Shown: positions 10,958 through 23,501, counted from the first letter of the stretch. The stretch: 64,000 nucleotides of DNA from [Mycoplasma] falconis (GCF_006385795.1 NZ_VFSS01000003.1:1-64000); one strand, 5' to 3'. Made by a program: numbers and translations. Notes: generated from the letters alone by a model not told the origin.

Positions 10958-11893
10958 TTATTGTAATGTAACTTTAGTACCGATTTTTTCAGCAATAATG
11001 TCTTCTAAGTCGCTTAAGTCACCGATAAATGCTGCTTTACCGCCTTCTTCAACGAATTTAATAGCTGCTTGTACCTTAGGAAGCATACTTCCTGGTGCGA
11101 ATTGATTTTCAGCAATGTATTGTTCTAATTCGGCTTTTGTTACGTGTTTTAAATCTTGTTGATTTGGTTTTCCGTAGTTAACTTTTACATAGTCAACTGC
11201 TGTTAAAACGATAAAGTAATCTGCTTTTGTAAGTGCAGCCATTTTTGCTAATGCAAAGTCTTTGTCGATAACACCATCAACTCCATTAATGAAACCATTT
11301 TCGTCTTTAACGGTAGGAATTCCTCCACCACCTCCAACGATAACAGTTGCTCCTGAGTTAATAGCTTTTTCGATTTGTTCAATACTTACAAAATTTAAAG
11401 GTTTTGGTGAAGCAACAACTTTTCTGTAACCACGTCCAGCATCTTCAACGATTGTGCTGTTTGGGTTTGCAGCTTCTGCTGCTTCTCTTGTTTGATAAAA
11501 TGGTCCAATTGGTTTAGTTGGTTTTTCAAAAGCAGGGTCTTTAGGGTCAACTAATGTTTGAGTTAAAATGTATAAAACTTCGTTGTTAGTTAAACCTTCA
11601 GCTGTAAAAGCGTTGGTAATAGCTGTTGTCATGTGGTAACCAATGTATCCTTGGCTCATTGCACCAGCTTCTGGTAATGGAACTAATGGTGATTTTTCAT
11701 TTACTTCGTGAGCTGAAGCAAAACCATTAAAAATCATACCAACTTGTGGTCCGTTACCGTGACCAACGATAACTTCGTGTCCTGCTTTAACTAATTCAGC
11801 AATTTTTTTAGCTGGGATTTTAACTAATTCTTTTTGTTCTTCAGGGTTGTTTCCTAAAGCGTTTCCACCTAAGGCAATAACAATTCTACTCAT
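10958..11893 (-). CDS. arcC: Carbamate kinase
   Basis: 311 residues. The amino acid kinase fold starts with MSRIVIALGGNALG (phosphate-binding glycines), followed by VGHGNGPQVG, and has VIVGGGGGIPTV near residue 187 and a C-terminal EEGGKAAFIGDLSDLEDII stretch typical of ArcC. It makes ATP and ammonia/CO2 from carbamoyl phosphate, the energy-yielding last step of the arginine deiminase pathway. It lies 2 nt after arcB in the same direction, so the two are one operon; the substrate of this enzyme is the product of ArcB run in the catabolic direction. Confidence 0.97.
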   Translation of the reverse strand: MSRIVIALGGNALGNNPEEQKELVKIPAKKIAELVKAGHEVIVGHGNGPQVGMIFNGFASAHEVNEKSPLVPLPEAGAMSQGYIGYHMTTAITNAFTAEGLTNNEVLYILTQTLVDPKDPAFEKPTKPIGPFYQTREAAEAANPNSTIVEDAGRGYRKVVASPKPLNFVSIEQIEKAINSGATVIVGGGGGIPTVKDENGFINGVDGVIDKDFALAKMAALTKADYFIVLTAVDYVKVNYGKPNQQDLKHVTKAELEQYIAENQFAPGSMLPKVQAAIKFVEEGGKAAFIGDLSDLEDIIAEKIGTKVTLQ

Positions 11894-11895
11894 AA

Positions 11896-12945
11896 TTAGT
11901 ATCCTAATGTAGCTAAAATAATAGCTTTAATTGTGTGCATACGGTTTCCAGCTTGTTGAATTGATTTGTTGTATTTTGATTTGAATACTTCGTCAGTAAC
12001 TTCCATAGCACCGGTAGCTACAACTGGGTATTTAGCACCAAATTGTTGTTTAATTTCAGCTGAGAAAATAGTTTGGTCATCGTGGAATGCTGGTAAGCAG
12101 TGTAGGAAGATAACATCTTCTTTAGCAGCTTTCATCATAGCCATGTCAACTTGGAATGCACCTAATTCTTGAATACGTGGTTCAAATAGTGAGAAGTCTT
12201 CTCCTAATGATACTCAAACGTCGGTGTAAATAGCATCTGCATCTTTAGCAGCTTCTAATTTGTTGTCTGAGAATGATACTGATCCACCATTACGTTCAAA
12301 TAATTTTTGAACTGCGTCGTAAACTGGTTTGTGTTCTGGTCCATTTTTAACAATGTCTCATTGTGCTTTAGGTCCACATAGAACAATGTGAACTCCAAAG
12401 AAAGCAGCACCGATCATTAATGAACGAGCAACGTTGTTTTTGATATCTCCAGCAAAAACAAGTTTTTTACCTCTTAAGTCACCTTTGAATTCTTTCATTG
12501 TCATGTAGTCGGCGAACATTTGGGTTGGGTGTTCTGCATCGGTTAAACCGTTTCAAACTGGAACACCTGAGTATTTAACTAAAGCGTCAACGTCTGATTG
12601 TTTAAATCCACGGAATTCGATACCATCGTAGATTTGTCCTAGAACCATAGCTGTATCTTCAACTGATTCTTTTTTACCAAAGTTTGATCCTGATGGTCCG
12701 ATGTATGTACAACTTGCACCTAAGTCAGCAGCAGCTACTTCGAATGAACAACGTGTCCTAGTTGAGTCTTTTTGGAACATGATAACAATGTTTTTTCCAA
12801 CTAATGGACGGTTGTTTGTGTGTAGACCTTGTTGTTTTGATCTTTTTAGATCCATTGATAAATCTAAAATGTAATTTACTTCGTCTGTGGTTAAGTTTAG
12901 AGCTGTATCTAAACTACGACCTTTTAAATTCATTGGCATATTCAT
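11896..12945 (-). CDS. arcB: Ornithine carbamoyltransferase, catabolic type
   Basis: 349 residues with TGA-Trp codons. The carbamoyl phosphate loop STRTR is at 61-65 and the ornithine-side HCLP motif at 282-285. Length and pairing with arcC indicate the catabolic enzyme, which splits citrulline into ornithine and carbamoyl phosphate. An AAGGAG site precedes the ATG. The usual upstream gene arcA (arginine deiminase) is not here: the next gene upstream is mscL, with its own terminator. A 9-bp inverted repeat 57 bp upstream may be an operator. Confidence 0.96.
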
Positions 12946-13001
12946 TTCTCCTTATATTTTGATAATTTCTGAATATATTATTTTTGTTAGACAATTATTA
13001 C

Positions 13002-13020
13002 TGTGTTTTATTAAAACACA
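13002..13020. promoter_or_regulatory. 9-bp perfect inverted repeat upstream of arcB
   Basis: TGTGTTTTA and TAAAACACA flank a single central T. It is not followed by a T-run in the direction of mscL transcription that would make it a terminator, and mscL already has one at 13101-13120. Its place 57 bp before the arcB ATG and its dyad symmetry suit a repressor or activator site, but no regulator is known from this window. Confidence 0.4.
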
Positions 13021-13100
13021 TAAAAATTATATTCTATTTTTAAAAATAGGTTTGTTTTAATTATTAAATAATTAAAAATAAGCTTAAAGAATAAAAAAAT

Positions 13101-13120
13101 AACATAGCTAAAGCTATGTT
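13101..13120 (-). terminator. Terminator after mscL
   Basis: 9-bp stem AACATAGCT/AGCTATGTT with a 2-nt spacer, then ATTTTTTTA on the minus strand. Confidence 0.85.
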
Positions 13121-13137
13121 TTAATTTCAAATAATTT

Positions 13138-13671
13138 TTATTTTTTACTTGCAGTTTTGCTTGTAGTCTTACGCGCAGGTGCAGCTTTTTTAGCTGATAA
13201 TAATTCGTTTAATTTACGTAATTCAGCTAACATTAGTTCTTCGTTAGTTGGCAATACTACTTCTGGTTTTGGTTCTTCGATTGGTTGTTTTTTAGCTTTT
13301 CTGTAGTCGATTGAGTTTTTAATTGTGTAAGCAATTAATAAACCAAAGAAAATAAAGCCGGCTACGATTACAAATTGTAATAAAGCTCCTAAAAATTTAC
13401 CGATAAAGATACCTGATTGTGGAACTCCGTTAGCATCTAATGCACCAGGTCAAACAACTCAGGTGTTAAATGATACATTTTCTCCCATTGCTCTGGTAAT
13501 AGCTGACATAATAATGTCATTTGCTAATGAAGAAACTAGAGCACCGAAAGAAGTACCAATTAGAAGACCAATAGCCAACATAATCATGTTGCCACGTAGA
13601 ACTGCTTTTTTAGCATCTACATATGCGTTTTTGACAACGTGTCTTTTTTGTTCTAATTCTGTTCTTGTCAT
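13138..13671 (-). CDS. mscL: Large-conductance mechanosensitive channel MscL
   Basis: 177 residues with TGA-Trp codons, longer than the usual 130-150 because of a basic Lys/Ala/Thr-rich C-terminal tail. TM1 is GNMIMLAIGLLIGTSFGALVSSLANDIIM (about 27-55, with the pore-lining glycine pattern), an extracellular loop follows (SGIFIGKFLGALLQ), and TM2 is FVIVAGFIFFGLLIAYTI. The channel opens on membrane tension to release solutes during osmotic down-shock, which matters for a wall-less cell. There is no ribosome site; TAAAAT lies 7 nt before the ATG. Confidence 0.93.
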
Positions 13672-13684
13672 GAAGAAAATTTTA
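13672..13684 (-). promoter_or_regulatory. mscL -10 box, leaderless layout
   Basis: TAAAAT (13684-13679), then TTTCTTC (7 nt), then ATG, with no Shine-Dalgarno sequence. The spacing is the same as at argS, cysS, secA and uvrA. Confidence 0.55.
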
Positions 13685-13863
13685 CCAAAATATATTTTTT
13701 TATACTAAAAAAGTGGATTTTCAGCCTATTTTAAGCATTAATTTACAAAAACTGCATTTTTAAATTATTTAAAAATAACTAAATTTACCCTATTTTTCTA
13801 TATACTTTTAATTGTTTTAATACATGCAATTACTATTAATAATTAATTAAATGTGGAGGGTAT

Positions 13864-15729
13864 ATGAAACCAACTAAAATTTTTGGTCTAGGCGGAATGC
13901 AAGAAATTGGAAAAAGTACACTTGTAATCGAATATGATCAACATATTTTTATCATCGACACCGGAATTAAATTCTGTGATACATACGTAACCGGAGTTAA
14001 TGGATCTATTCCTGATTTTACTCATTTACAAGAAAATCAACATAAAATCGAAGGCTTATTTATTACACACGGTCATGAAGATCACATTGGTGGAGTGCCT
14101 TATTTAGTACAACAAGTTGATATTAAAAGAATTTATGCACCAAGAATTGCTATTCAATATTTAAAATTGAAGTTTGATGATTTAAAAATTCACCGTAAAA
14201 TTGAATTTATCGAAACCGAAAAAGATGCTGTTCATACTTTTGGCGATTGTCAAGTTGATTTTTGAACAGCTCAACATTCAATTCCTGATGCCTTTGGAGT
14301 TAGAATTAAAACTCCTAACGGTTCATTAATGATGACGGGTGATTTTAGATTTGACTATACACCAATCGGAAATATGACTGATTTTTCTAAATTAGAAAAA
14401 ATTGGTGAAGAAGGATTAGATGTTTTATTTTCTGATTCAACAAATGCAATGCGTCCTAACCATTCTCCTTCTGAAACAGATATTTTAAAAGATATAAGAA
14501 AATACATGGAAGAAGCAGAAAAAAAAGTTATAGTTACTGCTTTTGCTTCTAATTTAACTAGAATTAAAGCAATTATTGAATTAGCAGCTCAATTAAATAA
14601 AAAAGTTGTTGCTTTTGGAAGATCAATGGTCGACAACATTGATATTGGGCGTCGTTTAGGTTATATTGAAGCACCAGATGAAGTATTTATTGATAAGAAA
14701 AATATTAATAAATATGATGACAATGAACTACTTATTTTAACAACAGGATCTCAAGGAGAAGAACTAGCCGGTTTGGCTAAAATGTCTTACGGCAAACACC
14801 CTCATGTGACTATTAAACCAAAAGATACTATCATCTTTTCTTCTAGTCCTATTCCTGGTAATAGATCTAAAATCGAACTTTTAGTTAACAGACTTTATAA
14901 ATTAGGAGCAATAATTAGAGAAAACGGAGTAGATGGTTATTTACATACTTCTGGTCATGCTTATAAAGATGAACATAGAAAGATTTTTGCTTTAACAAAA
15001 CCTAAATATTTTATGCCTTATCACGGTGAATATCGGATGAGTGTAGTTCACGGTTATACCGCAGTTGAAAGTGGTGTTAATCCTGATAATGTTGTTATTG
15101 CTAAATTAGGTGATGTTTATTATTTAGAAGATCACAAAATTAGATTATCTGATGAAAAAGTATATTTTGGACCGGTTTTTATTGACGGAAGCATTCTTTC
15201 AAAAACTAATAGTGAAATTATGAAAGAAAGAATGGAACTAGGTCAAAATGGTTTTATGCACGTTATTGTTGCAATTAACAAAGAAAAGAATTTAATTTTA
15301 GGTAAACCAAGAATAGTTTCACGGGGAGCTTTCTTTGTTAAAAATTCTTTACATTTAATTGAAGAAGCTAAAAGATTAGTCCATGGGGCTATCTTATATA
15401 CAATTAAAAATAACCCTGATTGATCAGTGCCACAGCTAAAACAATTAATGATTGATCGTTTAGCTCCGTTCTTTTATAAACATAAACGTCGTAATGTTGT
15501 TATTATTCCAACTATTTTATTTACTAAACACACAAATGCTAAGATTGAAGATAACTTAGAACTTCACGAATTTGCAGACGTTGAAAAAGCTAGTTTAAAA
15601 GATAGAAAAAATAAAGTTAGAAATGATAATAAAAAAACTAATAAAAACATAAAAGTACAAAAGAAAAATAATCACATTATTATTAAGAAAAAAGAGCCTA
15701 AAAATCCAGCAGTTAAAGTTAAAAAATAA
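13864..15729 (+). CDS. rnj: Ribonuclease J
   Basis: 621 residues with two TGA-Trp codons. The metallo-beta-lactamase core has HGHEDHIGG (H69, H71, D73, H74) and GDFRFD; the beta-CASP part has FSDSTNA, SNLTRIKAI, LTTGSQGE and TSGHA. The last 50 residues are very rich in Lys and Asn, probably an RNA-binding tail. RNase J is a 5'-3' exonuclease and endonuclease that processes and decays mRNA and 16S precursors. GGAGGG sits before the ATG. A second paralogue (J2) is not seen in this window. Confidence 0.95.
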
Positions 15730-15731
15730 TT

Positions 15732-15762
15732 AAAAAGTAGCTTTTTGATAAGCTACTTTTTT
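15732..15762. terminator. Bidirectional terminator between rnj and secA
   Basis: AAAAAGTAGCTT/AAGCTACTTTTT 12-bp stem with As on one side and Ts on the other, so it can end transcripts from both directions; it overlaps the first bases of the secA stop codon. Confidence 0.88.
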
Positions 15763-18367
15763 ACTCCAGTTTTGGTTCTTCTTCAACTACTTTGTCAGTT
15801 TTTAAAGCTTCTTTAAATTGGAATTTTAAATCCTTAGTTAATTGGGCTCTTTGTTCTTCAATAATTTTATCTACTTCTTCAACTTCTAAATTTTGACTTA
15901 ATAATCTATTTCTTTCTTTAGATAATAATGAATTAATAAAGCTGTTTAATTTATCTAATAAAACGCCTTCAACTTGGTTGCCATTGCTATTATCAATTCA
16001 ATCTAAATTAATCTGAGAGTTTGATGAAGGTAAACCTTCTCAATTATTCATTAAATTAACAGTTGCTTCTAGGGCAATCCTATTAGTTAATTCCTTAAAT
16101 TTTTTAGATCCTAGTTTGGTATAAACTTGGTATGGATTTTTTTGTGAATATTGAACTAAATTAGAACTTCTTCTTAATTTATCCATAATATTAATATGAT
16201 CTTGTCAAGCTCTGTCAAACACTTTTAGAATAATATTTCTTTCAATATTAGTTAAACCACTTAACCCATATTTTTCAATCATATTACCACGCATTTTATC
16301 GTATTCGTGTTTTCAAACTTCAATGATATGAGCTATTAAATCTTCTTTATCTAGCTTTTTAATCTCTTCTACTTTAAATAATCGAGAAGTTACACCCATA
16401 AAATTGCTGTTAATGTAATCACAAAAACCATAAATATCAAGGGTATTATTTTTCTTAATAAAATATGGATTATTTACCACTTGATCAGCAGCTACTTGTA
16501 GCATTTTACTAATAATGCTACCCATGTCGTCTCTTGCTAAAATTAAATCTCTTTGCTCATATATTAGATCTCTTTGTTGTCTAATAACGTCATCAAAGTT
16601 TAAAACACTTTTACGGTTATCAAAGTTAAACCCTTCAATTTTCTTTTGGGCAGCTAAAAAAGCTTTTCTTATTGCTTCACCAGCAATTGGATTTTGTCCG
16701 TATGATTTAAACATTTCTTTTCATTTATCTTGTAAAGCAAAACGTAAAATAAGTTGGTCGTCTAATGATAAATAAAACTTAGTATAACCCACATCTCCTT
16801 GACGTCCAGAACGACCTTTTAATTGGTTATCAATTCTTCTTGATTCGGCTTTTTCAGTTCCTAAAACATAAAGTCCACCTAATTTAATTGCTTCAGGTGA
16901 AGGCTTAATATCAGTTCCCCGTCCTGCCATGTTTGTAGCAATTGTAACCGCTCCAACTTGTCCAGCTTGCGAAATAATATCAGCTTCAGAAGCATCTTGT
17001 TTAGCGTTTAAAACCGTATGGGGAATTCCTTCTTGTAATAAATATTCATGTAAAACTTCAGAGTCTTCAACTTGAGCTGTTCCAATTAAAATTGGTTGTC
17101 CCTTACGATGAATACGTCTTACTTCTCTGGCGACTGCTTTTCATTTCGAATGCATATCAACATAAATTTCGTCTTTATCATCTTTTCTAATAACAGGTTT
17201 GTTAGTTGGAACGACATTGACTCTCATGTTATAGATTTCAATAAATTCTTTTTCTTCGGTTTTTGCAGTACCAGTCATCCCGCTTAGTTTTTTAAATAAA
17301 CGGAAAAAGTTTTGATAAGTAATGGTTGCTAGGGTTTTAGTTTCAGATTCAATTTCAACTCTTTCTTTAGCTTGAATTGCTTGTTGAAGACCTTCTGAAT
17401 ATGCCCGACCTTCCATAATCCGACCAGTAAAAGAATCGACTAATTCGATTTTATTATTTCTAACAATGTATTCAACATTAAGTTTCATAACTTTATGAGC
17501 TCTTAATGCATTTTGAATTCTATGCACTAATTCTGAATTTTGAATATCGTATAAATTATCAAAATTAAAATATTTATTGGCCTTTTCAATTCCTTTATCT
17601 GTTAAATAAACTGATTTAGTTTCTTCGTCAATAAAGTAATCATCTTGGCTTAAAGTTCTCACAAATAAATCTGCGGTTGAATATAAATTACTTTGGTCGC
17701 TATCGCCACCAGAAATAATTAAAGGGGTTTTGGCTTCATCGATTAATATTGAGTCAACCTCATCTAGCAGGATGTAATTTAATCCCCTTTGTACCTTTTC
17801 TTCTTTGGCCATAACCATGTTATCTCTTAAATAATCAAAACCTAATTCTGAGTGAACTGAATAAACGACATCACAGGCATAAGCTTGACGTTTCATATCA
17901 GTTGACATTTGAGCTTTATTAATACCAACAGATAAACCTAAAAAGTGAAATACTTGCCCCATTTCTTCGGCATCACGTTGAGCTAGATATTCGTTAACAG
18001 TTGAAACGATAACGCTATTGCCATCTAATGAATTTAAATAAACCGGAGCAATAGAAGTAATAGTTTTACCTTCCCCAGTTTTCATTTCAGCGACAGATCC
18101 CATATCAAGAATTAAACCACCGATCATTTGCACATCATAAGGTCTTTTGCCCAATACTCTTTTGGTCGCTTCTCGTGATACAGCAAAAACCTCTGCTCGA
18201 ATATCTTCAAGGCTTTCTCCCATTTTTAAACGTTCTCTAAATTCATTAGTTTTATTTTTAAGCTCTTGATCTGTTAAATTAACAACAGATGATTCTAAAT
18301 TATTAATCTTTTTTAAAGTAGCCTCAGCTAATCTCATTTCTGCAGATTTAAAATTAAATAACTTCAT
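15761..18367 (-). CDS. secA: Preprotein translocase ATPase SecA
   Basis: 868 residues with TGA-Trp codons. Walker A is MKTGEGKT (95-102), Walker B and switch [21 protein letters not shown], the NBD2 part carries [14 protein letters not shown] and NMAGRGTDI, and [12 protein letters not shown] is the arginine-finger helicase motif. The preprotein cross-linking and helical wing domains are intact. The zinc-binding Cys tail of many SecA proteins is missing and is replaced by an acidic end (VVEEEPKLE), as is usual in mollicutes. It drives secretion through SecYEG. No ribosome site is seen. Confidence 0.97.
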
Positions 18368-18380
18368 GTTAATAATTTTA
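18368..18380 (-). promoter_or_regulatory. secA -10 box, leaderless layout
   Basis: TAAAAT (18380-18375), 7 nt, then ATG; the area lacks a Shine-Dalgarno sequence. The tract is very AT-rich, so an overlapping TATAAA register is also possible. Confidence 0.45.
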
Positions 18381-18426
18381 TATTAAATTATTAACTTAGA
18401 CTTAAAAAGCGTTAGGCGAAAAATTA

Positions 18427-18454
18427 AAAACGACTTCATTTTAGAAATCGTTTT
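18427..18454 (-). terminator. Terminator after tig
   Basis: AAAACGA-C-TTC / GAA-A-TCGTTTT stem with one mismatch, followed on the minus strand by TTAATTTTT. Weaker than the others. Confidence 0.6.
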
Positions 18455-18471
18455 AATAAGATTATTGTAAA

Positions 18472-19902
18472 TTATTTAGTTTCTTCAGCTGTTTTAGCAG
18501 CTTCTGCTTCTCTTAATTTTTCGGCTGCTTCTCTTTTTCTTTTAGCTTCAGCAATAATTTCTGCTTGTTGTTTATCTTCGTAAGCTTTAACTTCTGCTTT
18601 TTTAGCAGCAAATTTTTCGTAATCAGCTTTATCGTTTCATTCCATTAATGAATTGTGAATTTGTTCGTTAATGTATTTTTGCTCAACAGTTTCAAATCTT
18701 ACAAAGTTTTTAACAGCTTCATTAGTTAAGCTATACATATCAGCGATTTTATTTACTTCTTCTTCGTATTGAGCTTCGGTCAATTTAAAGTTATTTTCTT
18801 TGGCAATTTGACCTAAGACAAAAATTCTTTTTAGATTTTGAATAGCATTTTGTTCGTAAATTTTTAAAATGTCTTCTTTTGAACTCTTAGAAAATTCTAA
18901 GTATTCTTTTTCTGAAATTTGTTGTTGTTTTAAGGTATTTAAAAAATTTTGGTAGTATTTGTCGCTTTCTTCTTTTATCAAGGTTGCAGGAACATTAACT
19001 TTGGTACCTTCAATAATTTTGTTTAAAGCTTCTTCAATAAATTTGTTTTCTACTTCAACTAATTTTGATTTTAAAGCTATAACTTCTAGGTATTGTTTGT
19101 ATTCTTCCACTGTGTTAATTAAAGGTAAATGCATTTCTTTTACAAATTGTTCGTTTAATTCAGGGGTTGAAGCTGATTTAATTGAATGAATTTTAATTTT
19201 AAAAGTAGCATCTTTGCCAGCTAAATGTTTAGCGTGATAATCGCTTGGGAAAGTAACTTTAATTTCTTTTTCTTCTTCTTTATTCATGCCAACCATTTGG
19301 TCTTCAAAACCAGGAATAAATTGACCTGAACCAACTTTTAAATCAAAGTTTTCAGCATCTCCACCCTCAAATGCTTCACCATCAACAAATCCGGCAAAAT
19401 CAAAGGTAACTTGGTCACCTTTTTTAACTGGAAGTTCTGATTCCATCATTACAGCATAATCTTTTAATACTGATTCTTGACTTGCTTCTAAATCTTGTGC
19501 TGTAACTTCAAAACTACCTAATTTTAAGCCTAATTTTTTATAATCTGGCAATGTAACTTCTGGGAAGATAGCTCATGAAAATTCAAGAGTAACTGATTTA
19601 GGACTTACGTCTAAAACTTCTAGGCTTCCTTTGCTAATAACTTCTTCATCTTTAACTTGATCTTTAATATGTTTTTCAAAAACAGCGTCTACTGAAGCAT
19701 TGATAGCTTTGTCAAATACTTTAACCATGTCAACATGTTTAATAGCTTCTTTAGCTGGTACATGTCCTTTTCTAAAACCTTTAACTTGTACGTTTTTCAT
19801 TTCAGATTGTTGAGCTTTTTCAATCGCTTTTTGTCATTCTTCACCTTCTAAGGTGTAAGAAACTTTTAATAATGAGTTTTCTTTATCTATTACTTTTGAC
19901 AT
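18472..19902 (-). CDS. tig: Trigger factor (ribosome-associated chaperone and prolyl isomerase)
   Basis: 476 residues with TGA-Trp codons. The N-terminal ribosome-binding domain has the signature GFRKGHVP (about 42-49), the middle FKBP domain is VKKGDQVTFDFAGFVDGEAFEGG to LAGKDATFKIKIHSIKS, and the C-terminal chaperone arms follow. A charged Ala/Glu/Lys helix of about 50 residues at the very end (from KFAAKKAEVKAYEDKQQ) extends beyond the standard length. It binds nascent chains at the ribosome exit. AAAGGAG precedes the ATG. Confidence 0.95.
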
Positions 19903-19943
19903 AATTTCTCCTTTAAAATATATCGTATTAAATTATATTAAAG

Positions 19944-20657
19944 TTATTTAAAAACTTCATATAACTTTTGGGCTTTTTCGCTTAAACCTTCTGGTTTTTG
20001 TTCGCCATAAAGCACTTTAACAACATTTATAATATTTTCGTAATCTTCATTAGTTTTATTTAATAAAATGTCGATTCAATTTTGAAATAAATAAGCTGCA
20101 AAAACTTGTCTAGCAATTTTATTTTTAGCAACATCGTCATAAAAGCTATTAATAATTTCATTTTGCATTTTTAAAATGTCTTGATTTTTTAAAAATGAAC
20201 CTAATTTAGATGGATTAATGGTTTTGCCTTGAATTTTATATTCTCAATCAATGTTAGCTTCGCTAAGTAGATCGTAAATTAATGTTTGAAAGCCCGAAGC
20301 GTCAAAACCTTCTTCATTAAAGAAATATTGAAATTCAGAAGCATATTTAGCTAAATCTTCCCTTGCTTTTAACTCGTTATAAATTAACATAAAGGCATAA
20401 TCCATTTTTTTGTTTTTTAATGAATTAATCAAAGATAAAGTATCTAAGCTGGTTTGAGTTTTTAGATTTTTTTTCTTAATTTCAATTAGTACCAATTCTC
20501 TTAAAGTATCTAAATCTTGTTGTTCGTTTTTAGCTGCAAATTGTTTTTTAGCCTCATCAATAACATAAATAGCTTTTAATGGGTCGCTATATCTTAATTT
20601 TTCAATTTCACTAATTTTTAAATCGAATTCTTTTTCGTTATTTTCTAAATTTGACAT
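19944..20657 (-). CDS. Helical mycoplasma protein of unknown function
   Basis: 237 residues with TGA-Trp codons, almost entirely predicted helix, charged, with no signal peptide or membrane segment. The N-terminal part (EIEKLRYSDPLKAIYVIDEAKKQFAAKNEQQDL) looks like a TPR-like helical hairpin, and the C-terminal part contains FAAYLFQNWIDILLNKTNEDYENIINVV. I do not recognise the family with certainty. It lies upstream of tig in the same direction with a 41-nt gap and is divergent from eno. There is no ribosome site; TAAAAT ends 6 nt before the ATG, close to the leaderless layout seen elsewhere. Confidence 0.7.
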
Positions 20658-20754
20658 ATTAAAATTTTACTTTAAAAATAAAAAATGGCACTCTTTTTAT
20701 TAATTTGCCAATTTATTTTGGCTTGCTTTTGCTTTTTGTGAATTTACAAAAGAT

Positions 20755-20760
20755 TATAAT
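20755..20760 (+). promoter_or_regulatory. eno -10 box
   Basis: TATAAT 44 nt before the enolase ATG, which has its own AAGGAG. No good -35 is seen; a short inverted repeat (CTTTTTGT / ACAAAAG, about 20732-20752) lies where a -35 would be. Confidence 0.55.
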
Positions 20761-20794
20761 TATTAATGTAATGATTTTAATCATTTTTGTTTAA

Positions 20795-22174
<1,380 letters not shown>

Positions 22175-22193
22175 ATATAACTCAAAAAAATTT

Positions 22194-22225
22194 AAAACAG
22201 CTCCGTTATTAAGCGGGGCTGTTTT
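22194..22225. terminator. Bidirectional terminator between eno and DUF3137 gene
   Basis: AAAACAGCTCCG/CGGGGCTGTTTT 12-bp stem (one T-G pair) with an 8-nt loop; A and T runs on both sides allow use by both converging genes. Confidence 0.88.
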
Positions 22226-22231
22226 CATTAA

Positions 22232-23368
22232 CTAATATAAATAAACAGGGACATAAAATAAAGATATTACAAAATAAAGTAAATATGCATCTTTTAAAAT
22301 GTTGTCTATTGTTTTATTAATTAAATTTTCGGGACTTTTTATTTTCTTAGGTAATTTTATTTTTAAAAAATTTAAAGAAGAAATAAAAGAAATTGTAATT
22401 ACATCATCTACGGCAGTAAAATAAATATTTTTTTCATTTAAATTATTTAATTTAAGATTTTCGTTATACAAGGTCAAAAGATTTTCTTGAACCAATGGTG
22501 TAAAAATCATATTCATTTTTAATTCATCGTTAGAAACAACATTAAAAACTTTATTAAATTCTTTATTTTCTAATGAGATTGGCTTATATGCAAATTGTGA
22601 AATTGTTTTAAACAAATTAAAATCAGTTCGTTTGTTTTTCTGTAAATTACTTATGTCAATTTGCATTAAAGTAGCGTGTCAAATTTTATTTCCCTTAGAA
22701 GATAAAGAATCACTAACTATACTTTTAATAAGCGGTTCGTATTCATAAGTTACGTTAGAAAAATAAATTGGATATTTATCATCTACTATCATTGTTTCCA
22801 AAGATGATCGATAGTTTAAAATAGGAGATTCTGCAATTTCTTTTGGTTTATAAAATAAATAAGCGTTGTCATAGAAACGGAAATTGTTAAAATCAAAACT
22901 AATATTAGTATTTGTTGGAGTATGTCATTTTCCTAAAAAATCTCATTTTTTATTTAAACACTTAATAGTCGGTTCAAAAATATGTATATCTTCTAAAATT
23001 TTTTTAATATTATCGCTTAAATTGTATATTTTTGATTTTTTTAAGTTATTAAATTTATTCGCTAAAACCGATGTAGTAATTCCTCCTATTAAAAATAGTA
23101 TTGTTAAACTTAAAAGAAAATATTTTAAATAAGAAGAATTTTTCCATAGTTTAAAATTAATAAACAAAATAGATAAGATTATCATACTTAAAAAGAATAA
23201 TAAGCTGCCTAATATCAACATTCAAAATTTAAATTGATATTTTTTACATAATTCTCACTCTTTATTTTGCAAATTATTTTTTATATTTTTTTGTATCTCT
23301 GGTAAAACATTGTCGTTAAAACGTTGTTTAAATTCCTTAAAAGTAATTACGTCTTCTGCTCTTTTCAT
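22232..23368 (-). CDS. DUF3137-family membrane protein (copy A)
   Basis: 378 residues with TGA-Trp codons. An N-terminal soluble part (MKRAEDVITFKEFKQRFND) is followed by two transmembrane helices at about 50-72 and 83-103, then a long beta-rich domain and a hydrophobic end (FYVPVYLY). It resembles DUF3137, a family of unknown function often next to lemA. The same layout, the DELKM-FTP-VQENL stretch and the VYLY ending occur in the gene at 24774-25895, so the two are tandem paralogues now separated by an IS. No ribosome site or obvious promoter precedes it, so it probably relied on readthrough from lemA before the insertion. Confidence 0.72.
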
Positions 23369-23420
23369 AATATCTATTTAAATTTTATCTTGCTATTAAA
23401 AATAAAATATTACATTTTTA

Positions 23421-23425
23421 AATAA
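23421..23425. repeat. Target-site duplication, left copy (AATAA)
   Basis: AATAA immediately left of the IS end; the same 5 bases follow the right end at 24767-24771. In such AT-rich DNA a chance match is possible. Confidence 0.5.
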
Positions 23426-23464
23426 AAAGCCAGAAAATTAAACTAGGACAAAATTAGTGGACAC
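23426..23464 (+). repeat. IS left inverted repeat
   Basis: 39 bp starting AAAGCCAGA and ending TAGTGGACAC; matches the right end (24729-24766) with one gap. Confidence 0.75.
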
Positions 23465-23478
23465 ATATATGTGTTCAC
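23457..23478 (+). promoter_or_regulatory. Hairpin between IS left end and orfA
   Basis: GTG-G-ACACATATATGTGT-T-CAC: a near-perfect 22-bp inverted repeat 23 nt upstream of the orfA ATG and just before its AAGGAG. In other IS elements such structures protect the transposase gene from translation of transcripts entering from outside; that role is inferred here. Confidence 0.5.
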
Positions 23479-23501
23479 TTTTTATATATTAAGGAGTAAT
23501 T

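Noticed and set aside
12946..13137. Possible arginine-responsive riboswitch or arcA remnant before arcB
   Set aside because: Only the short inverted repeat and the mscL terminator are visible; no coding similarity to arginine deiminase was found in any frame.
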